Origin: Sabethes cyaneus
Lineage: Eukaryota; Arthropoda; Insecta; Diptera; Culicidae
Assembly: GCF_943734655.1 (NCBI RefSeq)
Contig: NC_071354.1
Span: 45,979,544-46,043,543 of the forward strand
Direction of reading: 5' to 3'
Length of the DNA: 64,000 nt
The position numbers and the translations under genes are program-made. Below, one piece after another: positions 12,101 through 23,824 of this stretch (position 1 is the first letter of the stretch; each line of letters opens with the position of its first letter). The notes beneath the pieces are model-generated. The model did not search any database and was not told the DNA's origin. It was given only the letters and a program-made list of their open reading frames with translations.

Positions 12101-13279
12101 TACTACCATACCAAAAACAATAAAATAAACTAATATCACAGCCCCGATATAATATGTCATTGAGTAGAACTAAGTGGCGCGTTAACCATTGGAAAACAAG
12201 ATCATTTATCGCCACGGTTTGCTAATGTCGATGAATATACATACGCACGGTCCCACGCCGTTGTTGTACGTCACTCGACAAACTTCAATAGGGGGAAGTA
12301 CTTTTACCAAATCGTAAATATTACTCGCAACACAGCAAGCAAAACACGTGGGGTGAGCAAGTTGGTTGAGTTTTAATAAATACATACCATAAAGCGAGGG
12401 GCGAGTGCGATTTTAACAAAGTTTTGATGCCCTTATACCGCCATGAGTCACACAAAAACCGACGGCGACAGATGATAATTGTGGAAATCGTATTTCGTCA
12501 CAGGGGGAAATGCCACATTATATTGATTCATTTGGGTTGACGTGATGAAGCGATGCTACTCTAGACTGAACAAGCTAGGACAAGTTATGACGGCGACTTC
12601 TTCCGGTATACGACGCATACGACGTTCGGGAAGTTTTCTAATTGATTATATTTATATGTTCATGTATGTATGTCACTTTGATGAATAACAAGTTATGACA
12701 AGATTATTTTAACACACAAGTTGAAGGTTGAAAGGCACAGAAGTAAACCCAAACATCTATACGGTTGATTAACCGTTTTCATTTGAAATCACGTATTAAT
12801 TTTCATACGCCAGAGCATAATGGCTTAGCTTTTCATAGTTGCACCTAAAATATCCCAGATCTGGCAATATCTAGTATTCGCCATAGGTTGCTTGTTTCCG
12901 AGTTTTCAAGCGTTCAACCTGATGGAACGCACTTCTATGCTCAAAAAGATCCTTTCTGAGAACATAACTTCCGCACTGTCGTCCGGAATCTTCATGATGC
13001 GTTCAATCAACGTTAACCTTCCCAGTCTCACAGCGTTCAGTGGAAATTTCTCTAACCTCTAATGCCTATGTATAGCTTGTGATTTAAACGTCTACGCCGT
13101 CCAATACTTCTTCTGGATACTTCGCGCAAGATAGATCCAAATGTATTCCATTCAATAGCGACTAGTGCATCCTCCGTAAACAGTTTCAAGTTCACAGCAT
13201 TCAGATAAATTGAGAATTGTTGACAGCGCCAGTTTCACTCCTCACTCGTGTTATTATCAGCAGTTTCAAGTATTCGATT
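9116..13279. other. Long region without recognised genes
   Basis: Mostly AT-rich. 9600-10030 is CpG-richer with short overlapping open frames on both strands, possibly a 5' exon or regulatory region. A TATAAAAA string occurs at 11226. No open frame shows a domain I recognise, and I see no tRNA, inverted-repeat element or tandem array. Confidence 0.3.
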
Positions 13280-13930
13280 TAAGCTAAGTACACTGGAACA
13301 CTTATGATTCAAAATAATGCATGTTGCTGTATACTTTTGGCCTTTCTGACAGCTATGAGATACCATTCCGGAAAAACAATGCTTCTTTCGAAGCAATCGG
13401 CGATTATGAATCAGTCCACTTTTTAAAAATAGCCGAACCGCTCGCCAGGTACCTCTTGTGCCATTAATTTAAGCAAATATCAGTCGGAAGGCGCGATAGT
13501 GGCTAAGAGCTCCGTAATCAGCATTTTCAAGTTGTGTGCTTTTATCGGTTTTGCGACACGTGGCCGAGCTTTGTCATGCTGGAGGATAACTAACTTCGTT
13601 GGTAACCGATTCTTCTTCAGCGCTCTGCTCAAACGCATCAATTACGTTCGATAACTGGGTCTTATTGGCGATGTTTTTTGATTAACTCATAAAATAACAC
13701 ACCAAATGGAAAGCGTAATCCTGGCACTGCGAATATTTGGTCTGACCGTCAACGTGGAAACATGTACTGCTAGAATTTCTGCGTCTGTCTGGGGTTTCCG
13801 TAGAGGATCCCTTTTTCATCACCGGCCACAGTACTATTAAAAGCCCCCTTTATTTTAAATGCTGTTCAACACATCCCGGTTCTCAGTTCGTTCGTGTTCC
13901 ATGTTTCTTGCTTCTTGTGGCTGAAAGTGT
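13280..13930 (-). pseudogene. Degenerate mariner transposase fragment
   Basis: Reading the minus strand in broken frames gives mariner landmarks in the expected order: TVAGDEKGILYGNP around 13800 (family GDEKWI.YDNP, first Asp), a GVLFYELIKK-like piece (13690), VILQHDKARPRVAKP around 13570 (family HHDNARPH, second Asp), then a piece ending IAPSD near 13490 (third Asp of the DD34D triad). Several stops and frameshifts interrupt it. No terminal inverted repeats were located. Family assignment follows from motif order; the subfamily is not resolved. Confidence 0.65.
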
Positions 13931-14089
13931 AAAGCAACAGTTTATCAGAGATTCCGCGTACTACTTTGACAGCTTGAATTCTTGCGTAAGCATTAGTTGT
14001 TTACAAAGTATAGTTACTGAGTTAACCCTCTAACGGGCAACATCGTAAAACCGATGCGATCGAGCAAATAATTACTTTATCATCGCCGA

Positions 14090-15376
14090 TATTACCTTAT
14101 CGTCACTTTACGCTGGCTCGAAATTATTTGAGATCCTCATTGGTGGCTCGCTGCACAGAAGTTTTGCACAATACATCTCAACTGATCAGCATGGCTTTTT
14201 TCCTGGTCGCTCGATCAGCACAAATCTGGTGGAGTTCAGCTCATTTTGTCTACAACATATGGAAGGTGGAGCACAAGTCGACACGGTGTATATTGACATC
14301 AAAGCTGAATTCGATCGAGTTGATCACACCATACTGCTTGCTAAAATAAAGCATCTCGGTGCCTCTGCTGCTTTTGTCCGGTAGTTGAAAACCCGCTGCC
14401 TTTCTGTGAAATTGGGAAGTACTGAGTCTTGCGGCTTCCGGAGTACCTCAGGTGTGCCTCAGGACAGCAACGTCGGACTCTTGCTATTTTCTCCGTATTA
14501 CAATGATGTCTGCATGATACTCCCTCCAGGATGCAGACTCATGTATGCTGATGACCTCAAAATCTACCTTGCAGTTCGCTTAGTCGCTGATTGCATCGAA
14601 TGACAGAAGCTAATCGATTTGTTTTATGGTTGGTGTGTATGCAACCGGCTCAGTATCAGAGTCTCCAAGTGCTCTGCAATCAGTTACAGCCGAAAGAAGG
14701 CTCCAATCCAATACAGTTATTCCATAAACGGCCAGAATATTGAACGCGTAACTGTCGTCAAGGATCTTGGTGTTCTGTTGGATACCGAGCTTACGTTTCA
14801 GGACCACTACAGTAGCATCATTTCCAAGGCAAACAAGAACCTGGGGTTTATAATGAAAATTGCAAAAGAGTTTCGTGATCCATACTGCCTGAGAACCTTG
14901 TATTACGCACCTGTACGCTCATCATTGGAGACGGCAGCTGTTGTTTGGAGCCCTTACACCGGCCTTTGGACTGCACGGATCGAATCTGCACAAAAAAGGT
15001 TTATCAGATACGCGCTTCGGGATCTGTGCCCTGGACGGATCCAGTCGAACTTCCTCCATATGCGCACAGGTGTAAGCTGCTGGACATGGACACATTGACA
15101 AAGAGAAGGGATGATATGCGTGCTGTATTTGTTGGAAAGATTTTATGTGGAAGAATTGATGCCCCTTGGATTCTGGCAAGGGTCAATACGAACGCGCCCT
15201 CGAGAGTTCTTCGTGCTATTGACTTCCTCAGAATTCCATTTCATCGGACATTATATGGACAAAATAAACCTTGGTCCGCTATGTGTGCAGTTTTTAACTC
15301 TGTGTTCTACTTGTTTGATGTTAATATTAGCAGTGAAACGTTCAAGTGTCGTTTACGTAATCGTAGTTCATTTTAA
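14090..15376 (+). pseudogene. Jockey/CR1-like LINE reverse transcriptase remnant
   Basis: The translated fragments follow RT order: a piece with QHGFFPGRS (about 14185), DTVYIDIKAEFDRVDH (RT motif with a conserved Asp), a degraded GVPQ motif near 14453, the catalytic YADDLKIY at about 14547, then the thumb region LDLFYGWCVCNRLSI and a C-terminal domain to 15376. Stops and at least one frameshift (near 15050) break it, and the endonuclease half is absent, so it is 5'-truncated. An AATAAATAATAATAATAAT tail at 15433-15452 marks the 3' end. It resembles the minus-strand copy at 31743-33350. Confidence 0.8.
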
Positions 15377-15432
15377 TTTGTTAGTTATTAGTTTTTTTTA
15401 TTTCATGTAGACCTTGTCAGATGATCCGAAGA

Positions 15433-15453
15433 ATAAATAATAATAATAATAAT
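15433..15453 (+). repeat. (ATA)n tail of the LINE remnant
   Basis: A short trinucleotide run follows the last coding similarity by about 60 bases. Such tails are typical 3' ends of several non-LTR clades. Confidence 0.7.
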
Positions 15454-15459
15454 CATGAA

Positions 15460-16031
15460 AGTACACTCAAAAGAAGCTCGTGTGTCGATTTTCATGGGAA
15501 AATATTTATCTGGAGGACCGCAACGTATGAAATGGTCCAATTTCTCTTTTTAGTTTTTCATGCCTAACGCTCTACCCAAATATTTTTTCAGTTCAAATAT
15601 ATCACAAAATTGAAAAAAAGCATGTAAGCTACTCATAGGAAAAAATTGAGATCGAACATTTTGTTCTAGATGTCCTTTTTCTTCAAACGTAAAAAATGAA
15701 ATATTCGCACTATAATTTTTTTCGGAATTCTTGTTTTTGAAAGATGATAACTTTTGAACGCATGGTCAGAATGTTGTAATATTAGTATCAACATGTCAGG
15801 AAATCTGATTTTTCCATTATTCTGGCCACGAAATGAGCATTTTGAAAAATTTTCAAGCAAATCAAAAATTTGGGCACTAGAGGGTTAAGTGGAAATGTTT
15901 AGTTAGTACGGTTACACTCAAACCGTATTTCGAAATACTGCAAGTACGACATCAACAGGAGGATATTACTTGACGAAACTTTTTAGTAGCGTTTCACATT
16001 ATTCAAGATGATTCTTTTGAAAACATGGTAC
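15460..16031. other. AT-rich spacer
   Basis: No gene is recognised between the LINE tail and the TIR element. Its only frames are short. Confidence 0.35.
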
Positions 16032-16109
16032 CGTTCTGATTCAAACTTCGAACACTTAAGCTATGCTGAAACTTTCTTCAACGAAAAATGTTCAAAAACA
16101 ACTTTATTC

Positions 16110-16294
16110 TACCCCCAAAAATGATTTAATAGCATAACAATTTAATTATTTTCGTGTGAAAATTTAAAAAATGCGGATAAAATGTTAATTTACACCGAAA
16201 AACACTATAAAACTGCAGTTCGGGTTTGATTCAAACTTCGAACACTTTCATGGTCGGCATTCAAAGCTCGAATATTTTAGTCTCAGACATCGAA
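16110..16294. repeat. Left copy of a 185 bp direct repeat flanking the I-clade element
   Basis: This matches 18111-18294 over its full length with about six differences, one an indel. Its right edge coincides with the 5' end of the retroelement, and its partner's left edge coincides with the retroelement's tail. Confidence 0.9.
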
Positions 16295-18016
16295 TAGGCG
16301 GAACGGAATCAGAAATATTTCAAGAAGAAACTGGGGTACCGCAAGGGTCAGTATTAGCCGTCACACTTTTTCTTATAGCCATGAACGACGTATTCAAGAG
16401 TCTGCCCTCAGACATACTGGTGTACGCAGATGATATTGTACTCGTGGCCACCAGGAACAACGCTAAGCGAGTCCGCAGAAAAATTCAAACTGCAATTCGG
16501 CGAATAGCTAAATGGGCTGGCGACTCAGGTTTTGGAATGGCAACAGAGAAATGTGCAGTAACACATGTATGTCATCACCGACACCACCCCTGGAACATAC
16601 CAGTAACTGTCGATGGAACCAAGGTTCCATACCATAAAACAATCAAAATTATCGGAGTTACCATCGACCGCCAACTAACCTTCCTGCCACATTTCGCTTC
16701 GGTCAAGTCAGATATGAAATCTAGGAGTCGACTCATTAAGACCATAGCTCGCAGGCACAATAATGGAAACCGGAGATCGTTACTGCAAGTCGGAGATAGT
16801 ATTATAACTAGCATACTATTATACGCGTCAGAGCTAACAACAAGACGCTATGATACTTTAATCAAAACATTAGCAACAGTTTACAACAAAATGGTACGAT
16901 GCTGTTCTGGGCTGCTTCCCAGCAGCCCAGCCATTAGTAGCTGTATAGGAGGAATACTCCCTTCCGACATGGCCGTCGCCAACACAGTCATTCGTCGCGC
17001 TGTAAGCTACTTGGAAAAAACAATAGGATCCAATGACCCAACTGAAGCTGCTCTTCAACCTATTTTAAGCAAATTCTCGTCCATAAAAATACCACAAATA
17101 TACGAACTACACAGTGTTTTAGATCGCCGCTGGGACATCGAACCACCTCAAATTGACTGGTCCATAAAAAAACTCATCAAAGCTGGCGATCCGTCCAATA
17201 AAGTATTAGCCGTATTCAACGAAACCATTACCGAAAATATAGGCACCACACTATTATCTACACTGATGGTTCAAAAAATAACGTAGATGTAGGCATAGGC
17301 ATTGCTAGTCGTAGTGAAGGCATGTTTTACAGACTACCAAGTGAATGTTTCGTATTCACTGTGGAAGCAGCAGCCATACATACAGCAATCACACAACAAG
17401 CGATGAACTCCGACACTCCCGTTCTCATCTGCACTGACTCGGCAAGCGCATTAGCGGCCTTAGAAAAAGGATCTAGAAAACATCCATGGGTTCAAGCGAT
17501 AGACAGCACACGAAATCGAAGCATCACCTTTTGTTGGATTCCCGGACATTGTGGAATATTAGGGAACGAGGAAGCAGATCGCCTAGCGGCCACCGGTCGA
17601 AGAGGTAAAATGTTGGTGGAAAAAGTTCCGGGAACAGATATTAAAAACTCCATAAGGCATCAGTTTCAAATTGAACTCGTAAACGCTTGGGGAAAAGAAA
17701 GAACCCTATTCCTGAGGAAAATTAAGAACTTCCCTGACAGATGGAACGACCGTACATCCAGAAGAGAGCAGCAAGTACTCTCCAAAATCCGCACTGGTCA
17801 TACACTCTTAACACACCAAGAACTATACACTAACGGCAGCAGGCCAAACTGTCATGTTTGTACCGTACCCTCACAATGGAACACATCCTAACAAGCTGCC
17901 CTATATATCAACATCTACGAGACCAACACGAAATGTCCTACTCCATTCGGGATACTCTATCCAACGACTCGGCACGCGAAGAACAACTTCTTTGCTTCCT
18001 TCGCAAACCTATTTGA
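16295..18016 (+). pseudogene. I-clade ORF2 fragment: RT end, RNase H, zinc motif
   Basis: RT motifs ETGVPQGSVLAVTLFLIA (about 16333) and the catalytic VYADDIVLVA (about 16423) open the fragment; the frame runs to a stop at 17286. A frameshift near 17215-17240 then moves into the RNase H frame. All four catalytic acidic residues are visible: YTDGS (about 17255), VEAAAIHTA, CTDSASAL and NEEADRLA, the last after the usual CWIPGHCGILGN. A second frameshift near 17870 is needed to read CHVC followed by MEHILTSC, a Cys/His motif typical of the I-clade C-terminus, ending at 18016. Two frameshifts plus the missing 5' half make it inactive, but residues are well preserved, so the insertion is not ancient. 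Confidence 0.85.
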
Positions 18017-18110
18017 TAAAATTTAACACAAATTGTAATTATAATTCAGAGTGGCGAATGAACTTCCAGGTTTAAAACCACTCTCTAATAAAAATCAATA
18101 CCAATACCAA
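16295..18110 (+). mobile_element. 5'-truncated I-clade non-LTR retroelement
   Basis: An 1816 bp insertion holds the end of a reverse transcriptase, an RNase H domain, a C-terminal zinc motif and a short 3' UTR with AATAAA (18087) and a tail of CAATAC repeats (18096-18112). RNase H after RT is characteristic of I-clade LINEs. The endonuclease and the first half of RT are missing, consistent with incomplete target-primed reverse transcription. It lies inside the TIR element and is bounded by the 185 bp direct repeats. Confidence 0.85.
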
Positions 18111-18294
18111 TACCCCCACAAATGGTTTAATAGCATAACAATTTAATTATTTTCGTGTGAAAATTTAAAAAATGCGGATAAAATGTTAATTTACACCGAA
18201 AACACTAAAAAACTGTAGTTCGGGTTTGATTCAAACTTCGAACACTTTCATGGTCGGCATTCAAAGCTCGAATATTTCAGTCTCAGACATCGAA
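18111..18294. repeat. Right copy of the 185 bp direct repeat
   Basis: Partner of 16110-16294. The sequence continues uninterrupted into the right part of the TIR element, so this copy preserves the original target context. Confidence 0.9.
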
Positions 18295-18889
18295 CACTTG
18301 TATTACATTGACAAGTAGTAATATTTTTAGTGCCATTTAACCTAAAAAAGTGAAATTTTACCCTTTTCCTAAACACTGTGTTTTTAAATCCACCTAAAAG
18401 TATAGTATAGATTTTTCACACTTAACTAGTTTCAATCCATACCTCTGTAGTCAATTGCTAATATTTTCGGATTCACACCTCAAAACGAGATTCAAACTTC
18501 GAACACTTTAATTTATCTCATATCTTTGATATAATGCATGAAATATTGTATTTTAACTATGCTTTAGTACATACATATCTTGCACTTACCTAATAATCGC
18601 GAAGTGGGAAGGTAAACGTTCTAAAATTGGTAAAATAATGCAAACGAAAAAACAGCTACTTTTGCACGAAACCCTAAAAGTATGCGGACCAAGTTAAAAT
18701 CTGAGTTCTCACTTTTTTCCAGCGCCTGCTGATTTCTTACAAGAAATCCTACAACTCAATGTCATACCTCACCGGATAAAGGACATTCTAACGAACATGG
18801 TGGTGTACAATAAGCATGACATTTAATCATATTAGTGATACTAACGAACATTTTATTCTGAAGTGTTCTAAGTTTGAATCAGAACGGTA

Positions 18890-21595
18890 GGAAAAATATT
18901 TCTATTTCCCACGATTTGATCAACCGCCAAGCGCCAAGCGAAGCGAAAGTGCGATTCATGGGCCAGGTAAAAGTTCGTAGATAATCATACGCAGTTTTAT
19001 GCGCTATTTTACCGGAACTAGAAATGCAGAGCTGCAGAAGACTGTGTACTGTACAGATACTAAAACAAGCGAAACAGTCCCTAACCGTTGGCGAAAGGAA
19101 AAATTGGTCGTAACAAGGCTGCAGTACAGCAGAGATAAATAGGAATTCATGAATTCAAGCTTCGCACTTCAGCTAACTATTGGGACAGAAGCGCGTTTTG
19201 GAAATTGTTCAGAAAAATGATCAATTTATATTTTGGGACTTGTTCAGAAAAATTATCAATTTATATTTTGAAACTTGTTCAGAAAAATGATCAATTTATA
19301 TTGATCATTGAATAAATTTTGTTTTGTTTCTTTAACCTCAGGAAAATTAAAGAAAACTTTAAACGTCGCCTCTCCTCACTCTACTGTGAACAGTTCTCTT
19401 AAGGATATTTGATGAACACTAGCGAAAGTTTTTGCAAATAAAAAATAAACAAAACTTCCTGCAAATTACGAAAATTAATCCTAGGCAAACTAGCATCTTG
19501 AATCGATAATGAATTATTGACGTGACATTTCTGAAATAGCCCTACTTAGTTATATTTGTGGTTTTCAGATATTCTTTTCCAAAGTCGCGTTGTCTAACAC
19601 ACATAGGAATGTAGGTATTCGGCCATTTTTTCTCATTTTTCGTGCTCCTCAGCACCCAATAAAAAATGAATGTTATTTGCATGCTTTATGTTCTCTTTGA
19701 GCTTTCTGAGTTTCTACTTAATCATGGGCCTCCACTAAGGAGCAATTTGAGTTTTATTGCATTCTAACTCTGGTTTTTATGGGCGATTTCGGACACTAGA
19801 ATTGTCATAAGACACATTCCACGCACTTGTACACCAAGAAATCGGCATTTAAAACTGCAAATTTCAACTCATATTATACTGGACATGAACCAGTGATTAT
19901 TGAACTACAAAGAAAACGTAGTTTTTAACACAATCGACATACAGAACGTTTAATGATAATAGCACATTGAAGTGTACACATATTACAACATGGTGGAAAA
20001 AGCGAATTTATGCGATGGTGTCCCGTTACGAAATGTAACTTGTTATACCTACCTAAATAACAATCTAAATCAAAAAGTAAATACTACGTTAGAAAGTACA
20101 TTTAACAGACATAGTATAAAACTTGTTTTATAACTTAGTCACAAACGTATTTTGTGCTAGTGGTAGCAAAAGGTCAATGAAAGTCGGGTCCCCGTCGTAA
20201 CGGGACACGCTGCAATGTATCATGAGTGTGTATTAAAACTAGCACTGTTACTTGGGCCGTTTCGATTGGAGACAAATTGTCTCATATTGGAGACAACCAG
20301 CCTCGTAACATTGCGACACGCTTTTAAAATGATAGCATAGCAACGTAGTCAGGTCAAATTGTGGTTGGCAAAAGGCGTTCTTGGAAGCGTTGTGCCTTAT
20401 GGATTTCGCTAATAATTGTGTGCTTTATTGATTAGAGAATATAATCCACTTTTCCAGCATGAAATTTGTCCTTATATTTGTTAGAAGTTAGCTTCGATGA
20501 TTTTATCGTTATCCATCACACAGCAACTGTATCGGGTCAACACATCCGTGTAGAGCTTCCTGGTGGCGGATCTTGTATTCCTATGACTTTATCACCAGGA
20601 CCCCGATTCAACGTCAGCCGGTCTTTGAATGAATTGAGTACTTTCAAAAGTCCTGGTACTATATTCCGTTATTATTTATTATACAGACTTTGCAGCCAAC
20701 TGTTAATATATAAGACACCAGCTGTAACGCCCGCGCGTCGCCTCGCGTCTGATTGAGAGCTTAGAGGTACGCTATGTAACGCTAACGCTATGTGACTCTA
20801 TAAGGTGCAACTACGTTACTTTTGCTCGTCTTGAATGTAATCTGGTGTGATTGGTTTGAGTTTTGCTTAATGTGGGCGATTATTACCACGAAAATACATA
20901 TCGCGCCCCTCGTTTTGGCGACAGACATAAGCCTCTTATATTTATGATTAATAAGACTTAGCTGGCGCTACGATCTTATTGACTCTAACAATCTCCCCCA
21001 GGCGAAATCAGAACAGACGTCTGTTAGATCCCGTGGTCTACTTGTGTTTCATTAGTTTCGTGTTCGTCCTTATTCGAACAGTTTAGAATAAAAGTGTCTG
21101 AGATCTTATACATATTGCAGATTACTAGTAGTGATTACTAGCTGAAGTGAATCAGTTGAATTACGTGTGTTACTCAGAAAATTTTCAACCCGCAACAATC
21201 CTCAACCCGAAAGAGCCGGCCGAAATCATAGAGCTATGGGAATTACTTATCAGGAAGTCGGTAAAAATTGACAAGATATTTCTTGAAGAAGTCCTACTTC
21301 ACTTTTCTGGAATTCCTGCACTATTTTCTTTTAAGAGCATTACTGTCGCTACGCTATTCACAGTCCACATTTTCTAAGCAGTTTCTTATACAAATGGGAC
21401 TGTTATGCGAGTAGCGGTGGATTAGCTCCGATATAAAAAATAATAGCCGTTAGACCTGATACACTCGATTCATCATACATAATACTTATTGATTTTGTCG
21501 GTTAACGAAGAGCTACAGAGAGTGAAATCTAGAACAGTTTTTGGATCCGTTTCGACGTCCGTCATTAGAAGTGAGACATTCAAGTAGATACTCAC
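18890..21595. other. Region without recognised genes
   Basis: Apart from the 3x35 bp tandem repeat I see no supported feature. 20700-21060 has a CpG-richer patch of unknown nature. Confidence 0.3.
19196..19300. repeat. Three tandem 35 bp units
   Basis: Three consecutive 35-base units start at 19196, 19231 and 19266 with TTTTGGAAATTGTTCAG or close variants and share AGAAAAATGATCAATTTATA. Two or three substitutions separate them. This is a small local minisatellite. Confidence 0.9.
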
Positions 21596-21737
21596 CCCTG
21601 TAGTTGAGGTCCATTCTAAAACTTGTGGTTGGCGTTGGTTGGAGTCATAGTCGATTACGAATGGCTTGTTGTCGGTTGCCTTGAAGACTTGCAGTTGCGC
21701 CCGAGTACAGCAAAGTCGATCAGCCGTTGGATGAACT
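21596..21737 (-). CDS. Candidate internal exon of an unidentified gene
   Basis: On the minus strand a strong splice acceptor (pyrimidine-rich, ending CTTCAATTTCAG at 21738-21739) precedes 142 bases with one fully open frame of 47 codons. It starts VHPTADRLCCTRAQLQVFKA, includes KPFVIDYDSNQRQPQVLEW, and ends at a strong donor, GGG followed by GTGAGT. The other two frames contain stops. I do not recognise the protein. The preceding open stretch (21803-22000) also begins after a good acceptor-like sequence, but its frame does not join this one, so neighbouring exons are not established. It could be an exon of a large gene or a chance combination. Confidence 0.35.
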
Positions 21738-21739
21738 CT

Positions 21740-23110
21740 GAAATTGAAGAAAAAATTTCAATAGAAATGCAGTTCTTGATTTGGATGGTATATAATATTT
21801 GATCAACCTTCCATTGTTTTTGGTACGGTCATGTTTCTGTTGTTGAGCTTTTGGATTAGAATAACAGTAAGCTTTCTTGTTAATCTTCTGTAGACCACTG
21901 CAACGTGGCTATTGTGGATTCTAGTCGAACCAGCAGTTCGCAGACGTAAAACGAACGACCAGTTATGTGCAGCCGTTAATCGGTTCATTTTCACCACTAA
22001 AAGAATAAAAAGAGCCATACCAGAAATTTTTTTTATATGATTTAAAATATATATTTTCCGGCTTTTGTTTGGAGTTTACCATCACCCATCAAGTTTTCGT
22101 AAAAAAACTGATTTAATCCCCACCAGGTGCGAGGAACCTTTGTTATACCATCTTACTTATTGTTTAAGAAAAAAATCGACACATCTTTGGAACACATTTC
22201 AACTGTTGGTTAACTCTGTGTTAGTATCATAGGTTCATGTCACTTCTATTAACAGATTACATCCATTATCAGAATTATAAAACTTTTTATTTGATATCAA
22301 CAAAATGAAAATCGGTTCAGCCGTAAAAATAAAAATCGATGAAACTTCCCAAAAATTTTTATGACAGAACGAGCTATCATTTGAAAGTAAAATCGTTGGA
22401 ATCGGTAATGTGGTTCCAGAGAAAATCTTGTCACTTAGTTTTCACATATTTGTTCATAACTTTTAACCGAAACAATTCAATAGTGATATACTTGGCAATA
22501 ATACCTTTCAAACAAAAGTAATAGCGGACCAATCGATTCCGCCATCTCCGAGAAACAAACGATAGAGAATAAACTGCACACACAGGCACATGTACACAAT
22601 ACACACATACATACATACATTCACACACAGACATTGCTCATTTCGTCGAGTTCTGTCGATTGGTATATGTGACTCGGCCCTCCGGGCTTTGTATCAATTT
22701 CGTGTTCTTCGATTCGACCAATTTCTAATTCTTTGTTATAGTAAACCAAAGGTAAAAACTTGTGTATTGCAACCGTCAAGGCACAAAAATTAATTCGCAG
22801 CAGCCAGTCCGTATACGTATGTGATGTGCATGTTTTTTTGCAAAGTTGAATAAAATAACTTCGAACCCTTTAGAAAAAAATTAAAATAAAACTTCAAAAA
22901 AAAATAGAACTCAATATTTAGCGTTTGATTGTCCGTACTGACAGTTATTAAAAAGCAATATCGGCATTTTGATGTTATCGAATTTTATTCCGTTCCGTTT
23001 GAACGTGCTATGTTTGTTTTGTTGAGACAAAGCGGTAACCGTGACCGAGAAGGAAAGATGTTGTGGACTATTTTTGACGGAACACCAACGGAAAGCAGAG
23101 AGTTGCGCAG
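21740..23110. other. Region without recognised genes
   Basis: A CA/TA-rich microsatellite-like stretch lies at 22575-22633 (tandem CACACA and CATA runs). Nothing else is supported. Confidence 0.3.
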
Positions 23111-23114
23111 GTGT

Positions 23115-23720
23115 TAGAACCACGAATTGCAGGTACTACTCGGAGAGATTCCCATTGTACATCTGGCGGATGTTGGAAGGCTACGGTGAACTGGACACAC
23201 CGCAAGGGTGCCAGACGACTGTGTAGTGAAATTTATTTTATTCAACAGGAACTGGCCCTAGGAATAGAGGACTCCAACGTGCTAGATGGCTCGACCAGGT
23301 TGATGCCGACTTGCGGGTGTCGAGACGCTAAACCAATTGGCAACGAATAGCCTACACTCTTAAATGAGTTTACCCGTAAATTGGTTGAATTTAGCTAAAA
23401 CTTGGTTAAAACTACTCAAAATGCCCTTAAAGTGTACAAACTCAGGTTTAGACTAGTTTTTCAACCAAAAAACTGGTAGTAGGAATTTGAAAGTGCGTTA
23501 TTTGTCACAGAGAATAATTCAATTATCGGTAGCAAGTAGCCAAAATTGGTTGAATTTTTTACTCAAAATTTGAGTTTGTACACTTTAGGGGCATTTTGAG
23601 TAGTTTCAACCTAGCTTTAGGTAAATCCGACATATTTACGGGTAGAATCATTTAAGAGTGTAGGACCAACTACACAAGTTCTTAATACAGCAAATGCCAT
23701 ACCGAGACCAAGCTGCTAGA
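23115..23720 (+). pseudogene. RTE C-terminal fragment interrupted by a MITE
   Basis: The translation resembles the C-terminal RTE tail ending in ARRLDRV.ADLRVSRR, and matches the fragment at 42310-42630 base by base over long runs (e.g. TGCCGACTTGCGGGTGTCGAGACGCT here, TGCGTGTGTCGAGACGCT there). Similarity stops at the MITE at 23355 and resumes at 23663 with sequence matching 42555-42590. Frameshifts and stops make it dead. Confidence 0.6.
23355..23660. mobile_element. 306 bp MITE with long inverted repeats
   Basis: The ends CACTCTTAAATGAGTTTACC and its inverted partner (ending ATTTAAGAGTG at 23660) begin inverted repeats of about 95 bases that include CTACTCAAAATGCCC and GGGGCATTTTGAGTAG. 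TA is duplicated at 23353-23354 and 23661-23662. It splits an RTE fragment, so the empty site can be deduced from the copy at 42555. Confidence 0.85.
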
Positions 23721-23824
23721 CGAGAGGCAGGAGGAACAACTATTGGGCATCCATTAAAAGAAACTATTAAAAGAATGATGGCTGCTAACCTGTAGGCATA
23801 AAATAGACCCTACAGTGGTTCATA

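Larger units (their letters stand above)
16032..18887. mobile_element. TA-flanked TIR element split by a retroelement
   Basis: The ends are inverted repeats: CCGTTCTGATTCAAACTT at 16032 and AAGTTTGAATCAGAACGG ending at 18887. The inverted repeat runs about 27 bases with one mismatch. TA flanks both ends (16030-16031, 18888-18889), as expected of Tc1/mariner-type insertion. Without the internal retroelement and one copy of its duplicated flank the element is about 856 bp, with no coding capacity, so it is a MITE-like or non-autonomous element. The TIR core GATTCAAACTTCGAACACTT recurs inside at 16230, 18230 and 18491 in direct orientation, possibly as extra transposase-binding sites. Confidence 0.8.

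Noticed and set aside
20700..21060. Possible LTR boundary (CTCTAACA.. and a CpG-rich patch)
   Set aside because: No matching second LTR, primer-binding site, or gag/pol sequence in the window.
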